Assembly: GCA_947488935.1 (NCBI GenBank)
Contig: CANLBN010000002.1
Coordinates: 186,001-250,000 of the forward strand
Reading direction: 5' to 3'
Length of the DNA stretch: 64,000 nucleotides
Origin: an uncultured Pseudomonadales bacterium
GTDB lineage: Bacteria; Pseudomonadota; Gammaproteobacteria; Pseudomonadales; Cellvibrionaceae
Positions 28,857-37,208 of this stretch are shown piece after piece; positions within the stretch are counted from its first letter, which is position 1; the number at the start of each line of letters is the position of its first letter. The translations under genes and the position numbers were made by a program. A model generated the notes under the pieces. It had not been told where the DNA came from. It did not search any database and worked only from the letters and a program-made list of their open reading frames with translations.

Positions 28857-29075
28857 GATATACGGCCAAAACTCTAAGCTATTGAAAAATATAGCGTTTT
28901 AGTTTTTTAATGAACAGAAATATGCGGCCCATAGCCATATATTTAGTTAAAGGAAAAAAACAATTCTTGTTAAGGCGTTGAAATTACAGTAAATTCTAAA
29001 GATAACTACCGTAACTAATAAAAATATGCGGTCAATGGGATATGCGGCCTTAGGCCGTAGATTAAGCTGTTAGGC
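28857..29075 (+). other. Probable attI region with repeated GATATGCGGCC-like motifs
   Basis: The region between the integrase start and the first cassette ends in GTTAGGC (29069-29075), the GTTRRRY recombination core. Four related direct repeats occur: GATATACGGCC (28857-28867), AAATATGCGGCC (28918-28929), AAATATGCGGTC (29022-29033) and GGATATGCGGCC (29038-29049). Known attI sites carry integrase-binding direct repeats beside the core, so these are candidates. The cassette promoter Pc should also be in this region. Confidence 0.6.
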
Positions 29076-29103
29076 TCTAATAGTTCGTACTTCGGAATAA
29101 AAT

Positions 29104-29790
29104 ATGGACGTAAATAAAGAGGTCGAGGAATTTAAAGAATCGTTTCGTGATGGAGGAATCCTCACACGAGCTCTCCTGATACTAGGGTTTCTATTTACGC
29201 TCAGCTCAATCACTTCACTATCTAGTGTAGTGATTGAATGGAAAGGTTTTATTCTCGATGGATTAAATTTTTACCAAAGCTATTTTGTTAAGCCGGTAAT
29301 ATCAACGGCTTTGATCCTAGGCCTAGAGTACTCAAAGACAGAAATTCATACCGCCACAATATCTTCTATTTGTGTAACAGTAGGCATGAGGCTTCTTTCA
29401 ATCGGGCAAAAGGCCGCATTTCGTGAAATTAATTCAAGATATGATAGTGACCTAAAGCCGAGCATGACTACATTTTGGATTATCGCAATAGTTGTACCTG
29501 TGGGAATTTGGGTTTGGTATGGGGTTTCAAATCCCACAATCCGACCATGGTACGTGATTCTCATTTCTACTTTTTACCCTGTTTTTATAGTCGCACCAAA
29601 AATAATTATGTCTAAGTTTGGCTATGAGCAATTCGAAAAGAACCAATTCAGCTATATTAAAAGCTATTACGCTTATATGGCTACAATATTTATAATCATC
29701 GGCGCACTTGCCGCAATAAACTCAGGTTTGCGCGAGGCTGAGCCTAACAATTCAAGCAAGTGGGACGCCGTAACCGGCGCCCCTTCTTGA
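29104..29790 (+). CDS. Integron cassette 1: unknown multi-pass membrane protein
   Basis: The 228-residue protein has about five hydrophobic segments (near 20-45, 58-76, 125-142, 150-170 and 188-207), so it is an inner-membrane protein. I recognise no family. It is the first gene after attI and reads away from the integrase, as cassette genes do. Its last 16 codons (EPNNSSKWDAVTGAPS) and stop are inside the attC site at 29742-29800, so the site encodes the C-terminus. The start ATG has no strong ribosome site. Confidence 0.7.
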   Translation: MDVNKEVEEFKESFRDGGILTRALLILGFLFTLSSITSLSSVVIEWKGFILDGLNFYQSYFVKPVISTALILGLEYSKTEIHTATISSICVTVGMRLLSIGQKAAFREINSRYDSDLKPSMTTFWIIAIVVPVGIWVWYGVSNPTIRPWYVILISTFYPVFIVAPKIIMSKFGYEQFEKNQFSYIKSYYAYMATIFIIIGALAAINSGLREAEPNNSSKWDAVTGAPS

Positions 29791-29800
29791 GGCGTTAGCT
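29742..29800 (+). repeat. attC site of cassette 1
   Basis: GCCTAAC (29742-29748) at the left fits RYYYAAC and GTTAGCT (29794-29800) marks the right end. The inner arms CAAG..TGGGACGCC and GGCGCCCC..CTTGA pair imperfectly around a GTAACC loop. The total of about 59 bases is at the short end for attC. Confidence 0.75.
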
Positions 29801-29813
29801 GTAGGAATGTATC

Positions 29814-30140
29814 GTGGAAATAAGAGAGCATCCAAATTTTGCGAGAAAACGATCTAGACTAATTGGCTTTAGCCTCATAGGTTTCTTTTCTATATTCGTG
29901 ATGGTTTATTTGTCGATTGTTTTAACGGGTGAAGCCGTATTCTTGCCATATGCTTTCCTAATAATGGGTGTCTATTTTATATCGGTATATTCATACTTCG
30001 CTGTGTTTATGAAAATGCGTGTTAAATGTCCCGTATGCAAAAAGAAAACCCGTTCTTTCGTTCAACAGAATGTTATGTATGCTGAATGTAGCGAGTGTGA
30101 AGTTCAGTGGGATTTGGGGGAGCAATACAGTCACGACTAA
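29814..30140 (+). CDS. Integron cassette 2: small membrane protein with zinc-ribbon tail
   Basis: The 108-residue protein starts at GTG. It has two hydrophobic segments (about 16-38 and 42-65) and a C-terminal pair of CxxC motifs (CPVCKKKTR and CSECEVQW), which suggests a zinc ribbon on the cytoplasmic side. The family is unknown. It lies between two attC sites, the second of which is split by an insertion sequence. Confidence 0.65.
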   Translation: MEIREHPNFARKRSRLIGFSLIGFFSIFVMVYLSIVLTGEAVFLPYAFLIMGVYFISVYSYFAVFMKMRVKCPVCKKKTRSFVQQNVMYAECSECEVQWDLGEQYSHD

Positions 30141-30178
30141 ACAGCTAACAAGCGACGGTGGTGTCAATAGCTAAAGTA

Positions 30179-31129
30179 TTAATTAATATTCCAGTGCTTA
30201 TTGTCCCGAACCATGGTGTTTAATATCGTTATAAATTTCCTCATGCAGGCAGTTAATGCGACTTTTGAATGTTTACCGTTGGCTTTAAGTCGTGTGTAAA
30301 AACTTCGGATAACAGGGTTACACAAGGTAGCGCTAAGCGTCGCCATATACAGCGTGGTTCTAATGTTAGCTCTACCGCCTAGAATGCGCCTTTTCCCTTT
30401 CATTTTCCCACTGTCGCGATTCAACGGAGCAACACCGACTAGCTTACTGATTTCATTATTTGTCAGCGTGCCTATTTCTGGAAGGTCGGCCAAAATAGAA
30501 TAAACCAGCGTATTTCCAACTCCCGGCGCTGACAATAATATCTCCTGCCTTTCACGCCATTCATCTTGTTGATCGACAGACGCCTGCAACTTCTTTTCGG
30601 CACGTATAATTTCTTTGTTAAAAGCCTTGATGATACGGGAGCAGGAAGTTTTGAACGCTTTTCCCATAATTTTAATACGATTGAGTTCTTGAGTTCTCAT
30701 ATGAATGAGCTGACGTCTACGCGCTAATAAATCTTTGATTATTATTAGGTTTTTACTTTTTTGTGGTGTGACTCTTGGTTGAATGACGGCAGCATACTGA
30801 GCAATCACTTTCGCATCGATTTTGTCAGTTTTAGCCAGTTGGTCAATCACACCGGCATAACGGCGTATAGTCAGAGGTTTAGCGATAATCACAGGGAGGC
30901 CTTTAAGATAACATGCCTCAGCGAGTGCAAACTCATAGCGGCCAGTGGCCTCCATGGTGATGCGTTTTACTTGGTAGTAGGTCATACGCTTAAGGATCTT
31001 GTTTATACCTTGGGGCGTATTTTCTTCTCTAAAATAAATACTTTTTTCATAGATGTAGACGTCTAAGAAAAATTTACCGACGTCGACACCGACGTTCACA
31101 GATGTTTTACTCTTTTTAAGATTTGCCAT
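30179..31129 (-). CDS. IS110-family DEDD transposase
   Basis: The 316-residue recombinase has the N-terminal RuvC-like DEDD domain (D16 in VGVDVGK, E60 in MEATGRYE, D102 and D105 in KTDKIDA) and the C-terminal transposase_20 domain (SAPGVGNTLVYSILADLPE, LVGVAPLNRDSGKMKGKR, LGGRANIRTTLYMAT). The serine in NRDSG is the likely nucleophile region. Length is normal and no frame damage is visible, so it may be active. In this family a non-coding RNA from the element directs target choice. Confidence 0.93.
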   Translation of the reverse strand: MANLKKSKTSVNVGVDVGKFFLDVYIYEKSIYFREENTPQGINKILKRMTYYQVKRITMEATGRYEFALAEACYLKGLPVIIAKPLTIRRYAGVIDQLAKTDKIDAKVIAQYAAVIQPRVTPQKSKNLIIIKDLLARRRQLIHMRTQELNRIKIMGKAFKTSCSRIIKAFNKEIIRAEKKLQASVDQQDEWRERQEILLSAPGVGNTLVYSILADLPEIGTLTNNEISKLVGVAPLNRDSGKMKGKRRILGGRANIRTTLYMATLSATLCNPVIRSFYTRLKANGKHSKVALTACMRKFITILNTMVRDNKHWNIN

Positions 31130-31134
31130 AAGGA

Positions 31135-31262
31135 CTCATCCTTGCTAAATTCGAGCTCGAAGCTCATTCGACTGTTCGAGTTAAAAGATCGGGTCGGTCC
31201 TGCGCTCACGCTTGTTAACGATCTCTAGGATCAGTTGCTTATCGAGCTGCAGGACCGGTAAA
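31135..31262 (-). ncRNA. Candidate bridge/seeker RNA of the IS110 element
   Basis: In the transposase sense, CGGTCCTGC (31257-31249) pairs with GCAGGACCG (31203-31195), extended by GCTC/GAGC. It encloses an internal loop with a small GATC/GATC hairpin at its tip, the layout of an IS110 target-binding loop. The 3' strand of the loop, GTTAACAAGCG (31219-31209), can pair over 11 bases, including one G-U pair, with CGCTTGTTAGC on the same strand in the flanking attC (30154-30144). A second stem, using TTCGAG (31175-31180) and CTCGAA (31156-31161), could be the donor loop. RNA ends are estimates. Confidence 0.6.
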
Positions 31263-31417
31263 CTAGTTGTCGCTAGATTACGGGCTTCACCTTATTACAG
31301 ATGGATTTATATGGGAAATTATCCATACAAGCGGCTCAAGTACGCTCCCTTTGGTCGCCGGAAGCAGCAAAGCTGCTCCCGCTTAGCCGAGCGTTAGCTT
31401 TCAAAAAAGGAATCATT

Positions 31418-32044
31418 ATGGCATTGGAAATATGGGTAGTTTTTTCAGCGGCGGCGTTCTTGAATATTATAAGTCCAGGCCCTGCTATTTTACTTGCGAT
31501 ATCTAATGGTGTTTCATCAGGTTCTAAAGCAGTAGTAGCATCATCGCTAGGAAATACAGTAGGTCTCTTTATCCTCTCTACTGTTTCAATATTTGGGTTA
31601 GGTTTAATACTTCAAGCATCGGCCATATTATTTACAATATTAAAATTTCTTGGTGCTGGTTACTTAATATACTTAGGCGTTAAAAAATTCAGAAGTACTG
31701 AGAGTTTTTTCATTGACGATGCTTTTGAATATGTTGAGAAAGTAGAGTGTTTCAAAAAATTTAAAGAAGCTTTTATCGTTGCAGTTACAAACCCAAAGGC
31801 AATTTTATTCTTTATAGCCTTTTTCCCTATATTTATGGATACAAGTTTACCTGTGTTTCCTCAATTCATGATTATGACATTAACCTTTATGAGTATGTCC
31901 TTTTTAAGCTTAATGGCATATGGCTTAATTGCAAAATCAGCAAGACATTGGTTTAAAAGTCAAAGCATAGTGAAAGCTTTCCATCGAGTCACTGGTGGTA
32001 TTTTTATTGGGTTTGGTGTTGCTTTATTACAAGTAAAAAATTAA
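31418..32044 (+). CDS. LysE/RhtB-family amino-acid exporter (cassette 3)
   Basis: From the ATG at 31418 the protein has 208 residues with about six hydrophobic segments. It has the family's N-terminal pattern (NIISPGPAILLAISNGVSSGSKAVVASSLGNTVG) and the middle motif VAVTNPKAILFFIAFFPIF. Members export amino acids or homoserine lactones across the inner membrane. The longer frame from 31301 reads through attC and is not used; AAAAAAGGAATC lies just upstream of 31418. The gene directly follows the GTTAGCT end of the split attC, so it is a cassette gene. Confidence 0.88.
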   Translation: MALEIWVVFSAAAFLNIISPGPAILLAISNGVSSGSKAVVASSLGNTVGLFILSTVSIFGLGLILQASAILFTILKFLGAGYLIYLGVKKFRSTESFFIDDAFEYVEKVECFKKFKEAFIVAVTNPKAILFFIAFFPIFMDTSLPVFPQFMIMTLTFMSMSFLSLMAYGLIAKSARHWFKSQSIVKAFHRVTGGIFIGFGVALLQVKN

Positions 32045-32046
32045 CG

Positions 32047-32114
32047 AGGCTAACAAGCGTAATCACGTTGAAAAACATTTCTCATTTATTCTGGTGAAAG
32101 GGCTTAGTTAAGGT
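32047..32114 (+). repeat. Degenerate attC-like sequence after the LysE gene
   Basis: AGGCTAACAAGCG at the left matches the conserved left end of the split attC. The right end (GCTTAGTTAAGG) does not complement it well, so the site is decayed or partly deleted. Confidence 0.45.
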
Positions 32115-32127
32115 AAGTGGGCATATA

Positions 32128-32610
32128 ATGAGTTGTCAAATTCAAAAAATTAGGTCTGAACATAATAGTAAAATTTGCACAATCATTAAGAGTGTAGGGG
32201 AGGAGTTTGGTGCGATAGGTGAAGGGTTTGGTCCTTCTGACCCTGAAGTCTTAGCCATGAGTCAATACTATAATGATTCTTCTTCTAGTCTTTATTTAGT
32301 TGCCATTGTAGAGCGAGAGATTGTAGGTGGTAGTGGTGTGGCAGCATTTAATGGTAGCAAAGAGGTTTGTGAGTTACGAAAATTGTTCCTTCTTCCCGAA
32401 AGCCGTGGCTTAGGTATTGGGGAAAAGTTAACAGAAAATTGTTTGGAGTATGCTAAAAGTAAAGGCTATAAAAAATGCTACCTTGATACCTTAGATAGTA
32501 TGAAAGCAGCCATTTCGTTATATGAAAAATTGGGCTTTAAGCACCTTGACCAACCTTTAAAAGGGAGTATTCATAATGGCTGTGATGTTTGGATGATTAA
32601 AGGGTTGTAA
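32128..32610 (+). CDS. GNAT-family N-acetyltransferase
   Basis: The 160-residue protein has the GNAT core: the acetyl-CoA loop LRKLFLLPESRGLGIGEKLTENCLEYAKSKG (Q/R-x-x-G-x-G/A type) at about 90-115 and the C-terminal YEKLGF motif. The substrate cannot be predicted. It may be the last cassette of the integron because a degenerate attC lies upstream and a stray GTTAGCT (32662-32668) downstream, but that is uncertain. Confidence 0.85.
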   Translation: MSCQIQKIRSEHNSKICTIIKSVGEEFGAIGEGFGPSDPEVLAMSQYYNDSSSSLYLVAIVEREIVGGSGVAAFNGSKEVCELRKLFLLPESRGLGIGEKLTENCLEYAKSKGYKKCYLDTLDSMKAAISLYEKLGFKHLDQPLKGSIHNGCDVWMIKGL

Positions 32611-32686
32611 TGTATTTTATTAATAGAGAGGTATCTTGGTGTGAGTACTTCTTACTTACTGGTTAGCTACAAGTATATACAGCAAA

Positions 32687-32716
32687 GCAATAAGCCCTCT
32701 ACAGAGGGCTTATTGC
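32687..32716. terminator. Bidirectional hairpin between the acetyltransferase and chemoreceptor genes
   Basis: GCAATAAGCCCTCT (32687-32700) and AGAGGGCTTATTGC (32703-32716) form a perfect 14-bp stem. It sits between converging genes and can serve both, though no long T-run follows. Confidence 0.65.
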
Positions 32717-32732
32717 TAACGAATTTAAATAA

Positions 32733-34487
32733 TTAAGATTGCGTCATGTAATCGGAGAGTTTATCGACATGGTTTTTAGTTTCGTCGATGAGTGAGCTAA
32801 TTTCTAATGCTGATTCTGTGGTTGATTGAGCTAGGTTTCTCACTTCGTCTGCTACAACAGCAAAGCCTCTGCCTGCTTCACCTGCACGAGCAGATTCGAT
32901 AGCGGCATTAAGCGCAAGCAAATTGGTCTGGTCAGAAATCCCGTTAATTGTTTGAATAATACTACCAATACGCTCTAGTACTTGCGACATAGCATCGTGT
33001 GTTTGCTCTATTACTGCATTACGCTCAGAGATGTCAGAGCCATACATAAGTATTTTATTTAAGTGGCCTTCTACATCGAGTACCGGAGTGATAGCAACCG
33101 ATAGTTTAACGCTTTGGTCTGAGTTTCTTTTACTAATAGAAATGTCAGCGTTAACAAACTGTCCTTTGCTTAAGGTATTCCATTGTTCATTGTTAAGTAT
33201 TGATTTTAAATCGGGGATAGAATTTTTAAGGCCATCAAAGTTTTCTACAGTAAACAGTTCTAGGCTCAGAGGGTTGGCCAGTGTGATTTCGCCCTGTGGT
33301 GACCATTCAATAACGATGTTGCTCTGGCTAATAGCTTTAAGACGAACGTCGTTCTCGAGAGCTTCCTTCTTGGTATCGTCGATATTCGCTTGAATGGAAA
33401 TAAATTTATCTAATTCACCTTTGTCATTAAAAACAGGGTTGATCGCTAGGCTAATCCAGTAAGGGTTACCGTCTTTATCGTAATTTAGTATTTCATCGTA
33501 AAAAGGCTTGCGTGCTTTTAGGTTCTTATTAATACGCTCACGTGTTTTAACGTCGGTATGATCTCCTTGTAAAACGGCTCCTGGCTTTTTGCCGATGACG
33601 TCTTCTATACTGTAGCCAGTTAATTTATGGAAGCCTGGATTGACATACTCGATAAGGCCGTTTGCACCTGTAATAATAACGGAGTTGTCGGTTTTATTGG
33701 CAACGAGAGAGAGTAGTGAGAACTCTTCGCGCTGTAGTTTTTCAGCAGTAATGTCTTTTACAAAAGCGGTGTAAAGAATTTTATGTTCTAGTTTAACCTT
33801 AGATAGCGATAAATTTGCCCAAATTTTTCTACCATCGAGTGTTTCTACTTCTACATCGCGCGATGTGCCAACAATTTTATCAACGCCTGTTGTGCGGTTG
33901 CTATTAACTAAATTATCGTGATTGGATTGTATAGCTTTTGGCACTAGCATTTTTACATTTCTACCAATAACATCTTCACGCTTGCAACCCCATAATTTTT
34001 CGGCTGCTTTATTAAAGAAGAGAATCTTATTGTTTTCGTCAATAGTAATTACACCATCAATACATTGCTCTAATGTTTGATCAATAATATCAGCGTTTTC
34101 TTTCTCTTTAGAGATGTTTTTAACAAACGCGGTATAACTAATATTGTCGCCAATTTTTACTTTGGATAGGGACAAGTTACACCATGTATTCGCCCCGTCT
34201 TTTGTTTCTATAAGGACGTCACGAGATGTACCAACAATTTTATCTTCGCCTGTACGGCGATTAGCATTGACCAATTCATCGTGGTTGCCCTGTATTGCTT
34301 GAGGCACTAACATTTTTACATTTTTGCCAATGACTTCATCAATTTTGTAACCCCAGAGCTTTTCCGCCGCTTTATTGTAGTAGGTCACAATGTTCTTTTC
34401 GTTGATTGAAACCACGGCATCAATGGCTTGGTCTAATGCTTGTAATTGTGAGTTTTTATTTTTTTTAGATAAAAACGATAAAATCAT
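32733..34487 (-). CDS. Soluble multi-PAS methyl-accepting chemotaxis protein (BdlA-like)
   Basis: The 584-residue protein has no membrane helix. It has PAS1 (about 18-130), PAS2 (about 138-250), a third PAS (about 262-380), a fourth weak PAS (about 385-485) and a short MCP signalling hairpin (about 495-584) with the core [43 protein letters not shown]1 and PAS2 are strikingly alike, sharing [22 protein letters not shown] and KIVGTSRDV. The third PAS resembles LOV domains around [11 protein letters not shown] but has no Cys at the flavin-binding site. BdlA-type receptors sense redox or energy state and affect biofilm dispersal. The call of a chemoreceptor is firm; the signal is inferred. Confidence 0.88.
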   Translation of the reverse strand: MILSFLSKKNKNSQLQALDQAIDAVVSINEKNIVTYYNKAAEKLWGYKIDEVIGKNVKMLVPQAIQGNHDELVNANRRTGEDKIVGTSRDVLIETKDGANTWCNLSLSKVKIGDNISYTAFVKNISKEKENADIIDQTLEQCIDGVITIDENNKILFFNKAAEKLWGCKREDVIGRNVKMLVPKAIQSNHDNLVNSNRTTGVDKIVGTSRDVEVETLDGRKIWANLSLSKVKLEHKILYTAFVKDITAEKLQREEFSLLSLVANKTDNSVIITGANGLIEYVNPGFHKLTGYSIEDVIGKKPGAVLQGDHTDVKTRERINKNLKARKPFYDEILNYDKDGNPYWISLAINPVFNDKGELDKFISIQANIDDTKKEALENDVRLKAISQSNIVIEWSPQGEITLANPLSLELFTVENFDGLKNSIPDLKSILNNEQWNTLSKGQFVNADISISKRNSDQSVKLSVAITPVLDVEGHLNKILMYGSDISERNAVIEQTHDAMSQVLERIGSIIQTINGISDQTNLLALNAAIESARAGEAGRGFAVVADEVRNLAQSTTESALEISSLIDETKNHVDKLSDYMTQS

Positions 34488-34800
34488 AATCTAGCCCATC
34501 ACTAACGGATATTAATAGAGTAATTAGGGCATGTTTTATTAATAAAACTTATTGCCTTAATCTTGGTTATTGATTTAAGTCTAGACGGTATTTTTGGAAG
34601 TGGTAAAATATTTAGCGTATTTTAAGTGCTTGAATAAAAAGCTATTTTTGATATAACTATAAATAATATAGATGTCTTAAAAAGGCTCAATATCAACATT
34701 TTTTGAGACTAAAACGAGGAGAAAATATTATTAAAAAAGAGATAATGGCCTAATCAATTCTATTTTGAGAACCAATTAAGCCAGATCAAAGAGCAAAAAT
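34488..34800. other. AT-rich intergenic region upstream of the chemoreceptor
   Basis: About 310 bases between the chemoreceptor start and the end of the DUF934 gene. It must carry the chemoreceptor promoter. An imperfect TGGCCTAAT/ATTAAGCCA inverted repeat near 34750-34780 could be a weak terminator for the cysI operon. Confidence 0.35.
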
Positions 34801-35313
34801 TTAAGCTCGACGCCTAAATAGTGGGGTAGGTGTATCGGCCGATGTTTGGTAAGAATCGGTAAAATCTGTTAGCGATGTTGCCATAGTTTTTAAATCAGGC
34901 TCGCCAGAAATATTTTTTGCATCAAAGCTAAAAGCGTTAAAGCCACAGCGTTTTAACGAGCAAAGCTGGTCGCGAATAATATAGCCAACGGCACGAATCT
35001 CACCTTTATAACCATACCTTTCGCGTAATAAACGAGCCAGGGAAAACCCCCGGCCATCCATAAAAGTAGGGAAATCAATAGCAATAACAGGAACACTCGT
35101 TAAATCGTCGGTGATGGCTGTTAAGTCAATATCATTTGTTAGTGCAATACCTATATCGTCACGTTGCAGTGAGGGCTCGGTTTGCCACAAAGCTAAAGGA
35201 ACAATCGACTGACTAGCAATATTAGTGGTATCAATTTGCTCGCTTTGGTCTAGCAGTGTCCAGCTATCGCTAACGACTTCGCCATCTTTAATAATGTGTG
35301 AATTAGCTGGCAT
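34801..35313 (-). CDS. DUF934 protein associated with sulfite reductase
   Basis: The protein has 170 residues from the ATG at 35313, chosen because AAGGAG lies seven bases upstream; a GTG at 35319 is too close to that site. DUF934 proteins are nearly always encoded after the sulfite reductase gene in Pseudomonas and relatives and probably help assimilatory sulfite reduction. The IAIDFPTFMDGRGFSLARLLRERYGYKGEIRAVG block is characteristic. It overlaps the cysI stop by 11 bases, so translation is coupled. Confidence 0.85.
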   Translation of the reverse strand: MPANSHIIKDGEVVSDSWTLLDQSEQIDTTNIASQSIVPLALWQTEPSLQRDDIGIALTNDIDLTAITDDLTSVPVIAIDFPTFMDGRGFSLARLLRERYGYKGEIRAVGYIIRDQLCSLKRCGFNAFSFDAKNISGEPDLKTMATSLTDFTDSYQTSADTPTPLFRRRA

Positions 35314-36961
35314 AAACACTCTCCTTAAACGGCTTTAAGCCAATACGACTATAGGTATCCACAAAAATCTCATCTTCGCGACGGTGATTAATATAAACAT
35401 TCAATAATTTATCAATAATGTCGGTCATTTGTTCGCGGCCAAAGGCAGGTCCAAGTACTTTACCAAGCGCTGCGTCTTCGTTGGCGCGACCGCCTAGCTG
35501 TACTTGATAATACTCTTCGCCTTTTTTATCGACACCTAATATACCAATATGGCCTATATGATGATGGCCACAGGCATTCATGCAGCCAGAGATATTAATA
35601 TCAAGGTCGCCAATGTCATAAACGTAATCAATATCATCGTAACGACGTTGAATAGCCTCTGCTACAGGGATAGATTTTGCATTTGCCAAGGAGCAGAAAT
35701 CACCTCCTGGGCAACAGATCATATCGGTTAGTGTGCCAATATTGGGTGTTGCAAAACCTGCTTTTTTGGCAAGCTTCCACAGTGCAAATAAGTCAGACTT
35801 TTTCACGTCGGCCAAGACAATATTTTGTTCATGGGTAGTGCGTGCTTCGCCAAAGCTGTATTGGTCAGCTAACTCAGCAATAACATCAAGTTGCGTATCA
35901 GTAATGTCACCAGGTGCCACACCCGTTGGTTTAAGCGATAAAATAACCGCAGCGTAACCGGGCACTTTATGTTCAAAGGTATTACGTATTAGCCATTTAC
36001 TAAATGCCCTATTGTCAGCGGCGAGAGCGTCTAGTTGTGCTTGAGCATCGCTATCGTTGATTTCTTGGTAATTGGGTGCAGTAAAGAATGCACTTGTGCG
36101 TTCTATTTCTGCTTTGGTTAGGGTTGCGGGGCCGTCTTTGATATGCGCCCATTCCGCCTCGACCTTTTCCTTAAAGGCCTCTATACCCATTGCTTTAACC
36201 AGTATCTTAATGCGTGCCTTATACTTATTGTCGCGTCTACCTAATAAATTATAGGTACGTAATATGGCTTCAATATAGGTAAGAAGGTGTTGTTCGGGTA
36301 AAAATTCGTGAATTAAGGAGCCAATAACCGGTGTACGGCCCAAGCCACCACCTACGAGTACACGAAAGCCAATCTCGTTGTTTTCGTTTTTAAGGACTTG
36401 CAGGCCAATGTCATGTAGCTGAATAGCAGCGCGATCAGTATCTGCACCGGTAACGGCAATTTTGAATTTGCGCGGTAAAAAGGCAAACTCAGGGTGAAAG
36501 CTCGACCATTGCCTAATAATTTCACAATAGGGGCGAGGGTCGACGACTTCCTCAGCATTGATACCTGCATATTGGTCAGAGGTGGTATTACGGATACAGT
36601 TACCGCTTGATTGTGTGGCATGCATTTCTACTTCTGCCAGCTCTGCCAAAATATCAGGCACGTCTGCAAGGTCTGGCCAGTTAAACTGAATATTTTGTCG
36701 GGTACTGACATGGCAGTAGCCTTTATCGTATTTTCTGGCGACATGCGCTAGGCGACGCAGCTGGGTACTATTGATCATGCCGTAGGGCACATTAATGCGC
36801 AGCATAGGCGCTAGACGTTGCACATACAGCCCGTTTTGTAGGCGAAGAGGCAAAAATTCTTCTTCTTTTAGCTCACCGGCCAAAAAACGCTCGGTTTGTC
36901 CGCGAAACTGAGCAATGCGCTCTTGAAGGATTTGGCTGTCATACTGATCGTATTTATACAT
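35303..36961 (-). CDS. cysI: Assimilatory sulfite reductase (nitrite/sulfite reductase family)
   Basis: The enzyme reduces sulfite to sulfide for cysteine synthesis, using siroheme and a 4Fe-4S cluster. The 552-residue protein has two ferredoxin-like half domains (RLAPMLRINVPYGMI and the later PGYAAVILSLKPTG), the siroheme-binding CHVSTRQNIQFNW, and the cluster cysteines in MICCPGGDFCS and GCMNACGHH. It is the Pseudomonas type, paired with DUF934 and without a flavoprotein CysJ beside it. The ribosome site in front of the ATG is weak. Confidence 0.92.
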   Translation of the reverse strand: MYKYDQYDSQILQERIAQFRGQTERFLAGELKEEEFLPLRLQNGLYVQRLAPMLRINVPYGMINSTQLRRLAHVARKYDKGYCHVSTRQNIQFNWPDLADVPDILAELAEVEMHATQSSGNCIRNTTSDQYAGINAEEVVDPRPYCEIIRQWSSFHPEFAFLPRKFKIAVTGADTDRAAIQLHDIGLQVLKNENNEIGFRVLVGGGLGRTPVIGSLIHEFLPEQHLLTYIEAILRTYNLLGRRDNKYKARIKILVKAMGIEAFKEKVEAEWAHIKDGPATLTKAEIERTSAFFTAPNYQEINDSDAQAQLDALAADNRAFSKWLIRNTFEHKVPGYAAVILSLKPTGVAPGDITDTQLDVIAELADQYSFGEARTTHEQNIVLADVKKSDLFALWKLAKKAGFATPNIGTLTDMICCPGGDFCSLANAKSIPVAEAIQRRYDDIDYVYDIGDLDINISGCMNACGHHHIGHIGILGVDKKGEEYYQVQLGGRANEDAALGKVLGPAFGREQMTDIIDKLLNVYINHRREDEIFVDTYSRIGLKPFKESVYAS

Positions 36962-37208
36962 AAATAATATCTGACTTTTAAAATTGTAATAGTAGTGTGA
37001 GTATACTAAAAGATTATAAAAAATAGGGCTATTCGATGATTTTTACTAGATTATTTTGCTTCAAGCATATTGCCGAATTGAATAAGACGCTTAAACGACT
37101 TGAGTTATAGGTGTAGATTTGTTCAAATGGTCCAAATAACAATGAGTTACGTACATCACATAAGACTTAACCACTAACAATAAAAAGCAATAATTGAGGT
37201 TTTTTACT

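Larger units (their letters stand above)
30155..31333 (-). mobile_element. IS110-family insertion sequence inside attC
   Basis: The element is about 1179 bp when one copy of the flanking 7-bp ACAAGCG (30148-30154 and 31327-31333) is counted in it. It has the transposase on the minus strand, a short right end (24 bp after the stop) and a long non-coding left end (about 204 bp before the start), the arrangement of the IS110 group rather than IS1111. There are no long terminal inverted repeats, as expected for the family. Insertion into attC is known for some IS110-family elements, mainly the IS1111-attC group. Confidence 0.8.
30144..31399 (+). repeat. attC site of cassette 2, split by an IS110-family element
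   Basis: The left piece is GCTAACAAGCG (30144-30154) and the right piece runs from GGCTCAAG (31334) to GTTAGCT (31393-31399). Joining them gives a 77-bp attC with AGCTAAC/GTTAGCT ends, inner arms CGGCT-C-AAG and CTT-AGCCG with an extra-helical base, and a GCAGC-AAA-GCTGC tip. These are the features expected of a folded attC. Confidence 0.8.

Noticed and set aside
31300..31326. ATGGAT/ATCCAT inverted repeat at the IS left end
   Set aside because: Six-base arms with a 14-base loop are not strong enough in AT-rich DNA to call a separate feature.
31212..31397. Short frame between the IS element and the LysE gene
   Set aside because: It crosses the IS end and the attC site; its codons come from non-coding repeats.
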